DNA from: a bacterium
Lineage (GTDB): Bacteria; Hydrothermota; Tepidihabitantia; SM23-42; JAOAFX01
Length of the DNA stretch: 64,000 nt
Assembly: GCA_036382775.1 (NCBI GenBank)
Contig: DASVHD010000038.1
Span: 50,594-114,593 of the forward strand
Reading direction: 5' to 3'
Of this stretch, positions 60,773 through 64,000 are shown in pieces. A program made the translations under genes and the position numbers. The notes beneath the pieces were generated by a model. The model was not told the origin of the DNA and did not search any database. It saw only the letters and a program-made list of their open reading frames with translations. Within the stretch, counting starts at the first letter, position 1. Each line of letters starts with the position of its first letter.

Positions 60773-61779
60773 TATTCTCTCCCGATGATGTATTCAAGCA
60801 TGTCGACGATCCGTACCGAATACGCCCATTCATTGTCATACCAGGCGAACACCTTCACCATGTCGCCCGCAGCCATGGTCAATGCAGGATCGAACACGCA
60901 TGAGTGAGGATCACCGACAAAGTCGATCGACACCAATGGCTCATCGCAGTACCTGAGGTATTTCCCCATTTTACCGACCGCTGCTTCCTTGAACGCCTTA
61001 TTGACATCGTCTTTATTTGTTTCTTTTTGAACGAAGCAGACAAAATCTACGAGCGACACGTCGGCAGTCGGAACCCGGATCGCGACGCCGTCGAGCTTGC
61101 CCTTAAGCTCAGGGAAGATCTCGCCGATGACCTTGGCTGCTCCGGTTGAAGTCGGGATCATTGATACGGCCGCAGCCCGCGCGCGGCGCAGGTCCTTGTG
61201 CATCAGGTCAAGTATCCGCTGGTCGTTCGTGTATGCGTGGATCGTAGTCATATACCCCTTTTTGATCGTGTATTTTTCATGCAGGACTTTTACCATGGGC
61301 GCAAAGCAATTGGTCGTGCACGAAGCGTTGGAGATAATAATATCTTTCTTGGGATCGTACTTTTCTTCGTTGATCCCCATGACGAATGTCGGAACCCTGG
61401 GTTCGCCCTTTGCCGGTGCGGAAACAACCACCCGCTTGGCGCCGTTCTTTATATGTTGTTCGATCTGGCTGCGTTCGTTGAACTTTCCGGTTGATTCTAT
61501 CACGTAATCGATCTTAAGATCCTTCCAGGGAAGCTTGGCCGGATCTTTTTCAACAAGCACCTTGTAGGTTTTGCCATCGACCACGATGGCATCGGATTTT
61601 GCTTCGACCTCAGCATTGAATATCCTGTGAACTGAATCGTATTTCAAGAGATGAGCAAGGGTCTTGGCATCTGCGATATCATTAATAGCGACAATATCGA
61701 ATTTATCGCTTTTGTACCCGGCCCTGAAAACCAGGCGCCCGATCCTGCCAAATCCGTTTATTGCAACTAGGGGTTTCAT
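60772..61779 (-). CDS. gap: glyceraldehyde-3-phosphate dehydrogenase, type I
   Basis: The 335-residue protein binds NAD with an N-terminal Rossmann motif (INGFGRIGRLVFRAGY). The catalytic Cys is in SNASCTTNCFAPMVKVL and the catalytic His in TTIHAYTNDQRILD. A VPTADVSLVDFV segment and WYDNEWAYSVR follow. Asp39 of the IND motif suggests NAD preference. It opens the gap-pgk-tpiA operon, with an AAGGAGG site before the ATG and a promoter at 61860-61887. Confidence 0.97.
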   Translation of the reverse strand: MKPLVAINGFGRIGRLVFRAGYKSDKFDIVAINDIADAKTLAHLLKYDSVHRIFNAEVEAKSDAIVVDGKTYKVLVEKDPAKLPWKDLKIDYVIESTGKFNERSQIEQHIKNGAKRVVVSAPAKGEPRVPTFVMGINEEKYDPKKDIIISNASCTTNCFAPMVKVLHEKYTIKKGYMTTIHAYTNDQRILDLMHKDLRRARAAAVSMIPTSTGAAKVIGEIFPELKGKLDGVAIRVPTADVSLVDFVCFVQKETNKDDVNKAFKEAAVGKMGKYLRYCDEPLVSIDFVGDPHSCVFDPALTMAAGDMVKVFAWYDNEWAYSVRIVDMLEYIIGRE

Positions 61780-61859
61780 TTATCCTCCTTCATTATTACT
61801 ATTTATGATAATAATATAACTATTTTGTGCATCTGCATAAATTTGGGTCAATAGATACT

Positions 61860-61887
61860 ATTATATATAATAGAATATTAAAGTCAA
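61860..61887 (-). promoter_or_regulatory. sigma-70-type promoter for gap-pgk-tpiA
   Basis: Minus strand TTGACT (61887-61882), a 16-bp spacer and TATAAT (61865-61860) within an AT-rich run. The leader is about 75 nt. Confidence 0.7.
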
Positions 61888-61955
61888 TGAATAAAATCAC
61901 TGTAATTTCTCTTCGCATCACCGTAATCGAAGATTTCCGTTTTATAGAAATCTCA

Positions 61956-61983
61956 TTGACTTAAGCAGGCATTTCAATATAAT
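61956..61983 (+). promoter_or_regulatory. sigma-70-type promoter for murJ, leaderless
   Basis: TTGACT (61956-61961), a 16-bp spacer and TATAAT (61978-61983). The ATG is at 61994 with 10 nt between, so the leader is about 4 nt and has no ribosome-binding site. Confidence 0.7.
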
Positions 61984-61993
61984 CTACTCATCC

Positions 61994-63550
61994 ATGGCCG
62001 ATATTACCCGGGGCGTCAGGGCTTTCACGTTCGGTACAGCGGTCAGCCGGGTCCTTGGCTTGGCAAGGGAATCAGTCCGGGCGTTCCTCTACGGTGCTGG
62101 ACGCGCCACCGATGCTTATCTCGCTGCATTTCGCATCCTCGACCTGCTGCGGGATCTTTTCGCTGAATCCACTCTCTCGGCAGCCATCGTTCCGATTCTC
62201 ACCGCGCAGAAACAAAAAAGCATAACCGAACAGAACAAACTCGCCAGCAACATATTCAATATCCTGTTTATTTTCGTAGGTATCATAACGCTAGCCGGTA
62301 TTTTTCTTTCGCCGTACATCACCCGCGTAATCGCCTTCGGTTTCGTGAACATCCCGGGCAAACTCGAACTAACCAGTCAGCTGACCGCGGTTATGTTCCC
62401 GTTCCTGCTGTTCATCGCCCTGGCGGCATGGGCAATGAGCTATTTGAACACTGAAAACGAGTTCCTTATACCGTCGCTGGCGCCTGCCGCGTTCAACCTG
62501 TTTTCCATCGTTACGACGATCGTTCTGTATGCATACCTGGCACGGCGTGGCATCGACCCGATCTTTGCTCTCGCTATCGGCGCTCTGGTCGGTGGCTTAA
62601 TGCAGTTCTTTATCCAGGTCCCCATGTTGTTTAAAAAAGGTTTCCATTATTATTTTTATGTGAATCTCAAGGATAAGGAATTTTTGAAAGTACTGGCGAT
62701 CTTCATACCCGTGGCGATCGGACTTGCCGGTTCGAGGATCAATGTCGCGGTGGATGTCATTATGGTATCGTTTCTGGAGGAACGCAGCATGACCTGGCTT
62801 GATTACGCCTTCAGGGTCATGCACCTCCCCCTGGGCTTGTTCGGAATCGCAGTCGGCACCGTGGCGCTGCCGGCGCTTTCGCAGTTCGTCCTTGAGAAGA
62901 AATTCCCTGAACTGCGCGAGGCAACATTCGATGCTCTGAAACTGGTGCTGTTCCTGACCATATCGACGTCCGTTATCATCGCGTTCCTTTCCTATCCGAT
63001 CATAAAGATCATATATGAAAGAGGAAAATTCACCGGGTTTGACACTCGGGCGACAACACAGGCGCTTATACTTTACATGATCGGCGTACCGTTCATGTCC
63101 GGCATACGCAATCTCGCTGCCGTGTTTTATGCGTTCAAGGATTCAAAAACACCTATGTACGCAAGCTTCGCCTCGATCGGAGTCCACATCGCGCTCAACC
63201 TTGTACTTATGTGGTTCATTGGTTTTCGTTCTTTTCCTTTAACCACCTCGGTAGCTGCGCTTGCCAACCTGGTTATTCTATTTTACTACCTGCCCCGTAA
63301 GATCGGACAATTCGACATAAAACCTATCCTGAAGTACTCAGGTCTATTGACGATATCTTCTGGGATCGCCGGGGTCTGCGGTTTGATCTTTATAAAATTG
63401 GCTTTTCCTACCATAAAAGCTACATTGATCACCCAGGTTATTGCGATCTTATTGGCAGGTTCTGTAAGTCTGCTTGTTTTCTATATTGTCTGCCGTTTAC
63501 TTGGTGTCAACGAAGTGAAAGATTATGTGAAACGCATGGTGAAGCGCTAG
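61994..63550 (+). CDS. murJ: lipid II flippase MurJ
   Basis: The 518-residue membrane protein of the MOP (MviN) family has about 14 hydrophobic helices. It starts ADITRGVRAFTFGTAVSRVLGLARESVRA, the MurJ signature with conserved Arg residues. Further landmarks are ATDAYLAAFRILDLLRDLFAESTLSAAIVP and PLGLFGIAVGTVALPALSQF. MurJ flips lipid II for peptidoglycan synthesis. Without a ribosome-binding site, its translation is probably leaderless. The flanking promoters of gap and murJ are divergent. Confidence 0.94.
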   Translation: MADITRGVRAFTFGTAVSRVLGLARESVRAFLYGAGRATDAYLAAFRILDLLRDLFAESTLSAAIVPILTAQKQKSITEQNKLASNIFNILFIFVGIITLAGIFLSPYITRVIAFGFVNIPGKLELTSQLTAVMFPFLLFIALAAWAMSYLNTENEFLIPSLAPAAFNLFSIVTTIVLYAYLARRGIDPIFALAIGALVGGLMQFFIQVPMLFKKGFHYYFYVNLKDKEFLKVLAIFIPVAIGLAGSRINVAVDVIMVSFLEERSMTWLDYAFRVMHLPLGLFGIAVGTVALPALSQFVLEKKFPELREATFDALKLVLFLTISTSVIIAFLSYPIIKIIYERGKFTGFDTRATTQALILYMIGVPFMSGIRNLAAVFYAFKDSKTPMYASFASIGVHIALNLVLMWFIGFRSFPLTTSVAALANLVILFYYLPRKIGQFDIKPILKYSGLLTISSGIAGVCGLIFIKLAFPTIKATLITQVIAILLAGSVSLLVFYIVCRLLGVNEVKDYVKRMVKR

Positions 63551-63665
63551 GTTTGAATCTTTGAATTCAAAAAGCGGAAGTCAGGAAGCTAATAGAGATT
63601 GAAGCTAAGAAGGTGCGAAGTTGAGAGGCGATGATAAAGAAAATCCATTTCATAACATCGGCTCT

Positions 63666-63724
63666 TCATAACCTCTTAACCTCGTCTTTTCCGCTCTTCG
63701 TAACCTCCTAACCCCTTAACCTCG
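63666..63724. repeat. AACCTCTTAACCTCG-phrase repeat
   Basis: Phrases CATAACCTCTTAACCTCG and CGTAACCTCCTAACCCCTTA repeat imperfectly in the gap after murJ. The rest of the 276-bp gap 63551-63826 holds the hairpins listed below and no gene. Confidence 0.5.
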
Positions 63725-63795
63725 ATCTTTTAGCGAAGCAAGATCGCTTTCGCCAATTTTCCCCAAATCTTTCTCCTGATTTGACTGGAAAATTG
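63724..63795. terminator. structured terminator region between convergent genes
   Basis: Two stem-loops lie here. One is GATCTT (63724-63729) with AAGATC (63740-63745). The other is larger: CAATTTTCC (63754-63762) with GGAAAATTG (63787-63795), and an inner stem CAAATC (63764-63769) with GATTTG (63778-63783). Position and symmetry suit a bidirectional terminator for murJ and the gene entering from the right. Confidence 0.55.
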
Positions 63796-63800
63796 AGCGT

Positions 63801-63825
63801 CCCGTTTTTCGAAGAAAAACACGGG
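63801..63825. terminator. imperfect hairpin next to the stop of the last gene
   Basis: CCCGTTTTTC-GAA-GAAAAACACGGG: a stem with a small bulge, 1-2 nt after the minus-strand stop codon. On the minus strand the left arm is followed by T-poor sequence, so termination strength is unclear. Confidence 0.4.
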
Positions 63826-63826
63826 A

Positions 63827-64000
63827 TTACCTTAAAAGAATCGCCTTTTCTATTCTTTCCTGCCCATCCGCTTCCAGCCGGACAAAGTAAACACCGGCGG
63901 GGACCGAACGGCCCACGTCGTCTGAACCATCCCAGACGACCTGGTTAACTGGTTGAATTCCGCCATGCTGATTGGCGGATAAATGGTTAAATAACTTAAC
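63827..64000 (-). CDS. secreted protein, C-terminal sorting domain (3' fragment)
   Basis: Only the last 57 codons are inside the window. They read ...VKLFNHLSANQHGGIQPVNQ, then VVWDGSDDVGRSVPAGVYFV and RLEADGQERIEKAILLR before the stop. The tail is clearly homologous to that of the protein at 40354 (VVWSGSDQNGRPVPAGVYFV). Relative to it there are six extra residues, around SANQHGGI, encoded by a mini-hairpin (63959-63979) embedded in TTTAACC-phrase repeat DNA. The N-terminal part lies beyond base 64000. Confidence 0.8.
   Translation of the reverse strand, partial: VKLFNHLSANQHGGIQPVNQVVWDGSDDVGRSVPAGVYFVRLEADGQERIEKAILLR
63959..63979. repeat. mini-hairpin inserted in frame in a sorting domain
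   Basis: Plus strand TCCGCCATGCTGATTGGCGGA: 6-bp arms and a 9-nt loop. It matches the element at 567-585 in the CCGCCA....GATTGGCGG pattern. Confidence 0.6.

Overview
The window looks like a chromosomal segment of an uncultured bacterium with a Gram-negative-type envelope. It carries lipoprotein signal peptides, a Spy/CpxP-like periplasmic protein, SecG, MurJ, and two secreted proteins ending in a FlgD-like C-terminal sorting domain of the kind linked to type IX secretion. Those sorting tails, the HEAT/TPR/cyclase proteins and the short-phrase intergenic repeats remind me most of candidate phylum WOR-3 (Stahlbacteria) or a relative. That placement is inference from protein style; there is no rRNA in the window. 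I see no tRNA, rRNA, CRISPR array, transposase or prophage. Layout: 1-2.4 kb has the start of a secreted repeat protein (-) and a TPR lipoprotein (+). 2.4-7.1 kb (-) is a small protein, thiC, a chemoreceptor-like protein and an NtrC-type regulator. 7.5-8.7 kb (-) is a Spy-like protein and a lipoprotein cyclophilin. 8.9-13.1 kb (+) is rpsA with two tRNA methylthiotransferases (mtaB, miaB). 13.2-17.6 kb (-) is a ClpC-like unfoldase, an ATP-dependent DNA ligase and a DUF2284 protein. 17.7-28.3 kb (-) is a signalling block: sensor kinase, a large cyclase-like/ATPase/TPR protein, a small cyclase-like protein, a HEAT protein, then a TldE/PmbA protein and a UbiA-family prenyltransferase. 28.4-32.8 kb (+) is a GT-C glycosyltransferase, a phosphoesterase, a DUF4139 protein and a nitroreductase. 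32.9-35.8 kb (-) is rocA-glnA. 35.9-38.3 kb (+) is an M55 aminopeptidase, an FAH-family protein and a lipoprotein. 38.4-43.2 kb is a DUF362 protein, a stand-alone pyruvate-kinase C-terminal-like protein, a sorting-domain protein and a second GT-C enzyme. 43.3-48.1 kb (+) is nifS-mnmA-holB-Mut7C-spoIID. 48.2-56.2 kb (+) is proS-rimP-nusA-infB-ylxP-rbfA-nrnA-ribF, followed by rpoN. 57.8-61.8 kb (-) is gap-pgk-tpiA and secG-rplU-rpmA. The window closes with murJ (+) and the 3' end of a second sorting-domain gene (-). The most interesting system is at 22.4-26.2 kb. Two overlapping genes encode class III nucleotidyl-cyclase homology domains with complementary defects. The small protein keeps both metal-binding aspartates but has lost the substrate lysine and the catalytic Asn/Arg. 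The large protein keeps Lys, Asn and Arg but has Asn in place of the first metal Asp. That is the division of labour of animal adenylyl cyclase C1/C2, so I infer an obligate heterodimer with one active site, attached to an ATPase-TPR sensor. A perfect inverted repeat sits over the predicted transcription start of this pair. Two further themes run through the window. First, nearly every transcription unit is preceded by a recognisable sigma-70-type promoter, mostly TTGACT, a 16-bp spacer and TATAAT, and several of these sit so close to the start codon that the mRNA should be leaderless. Second, many intergenic gaps hold short imperfect phrase repeats or nested mini-hairpins, and some of these are also inserted in frame in coding sequence.
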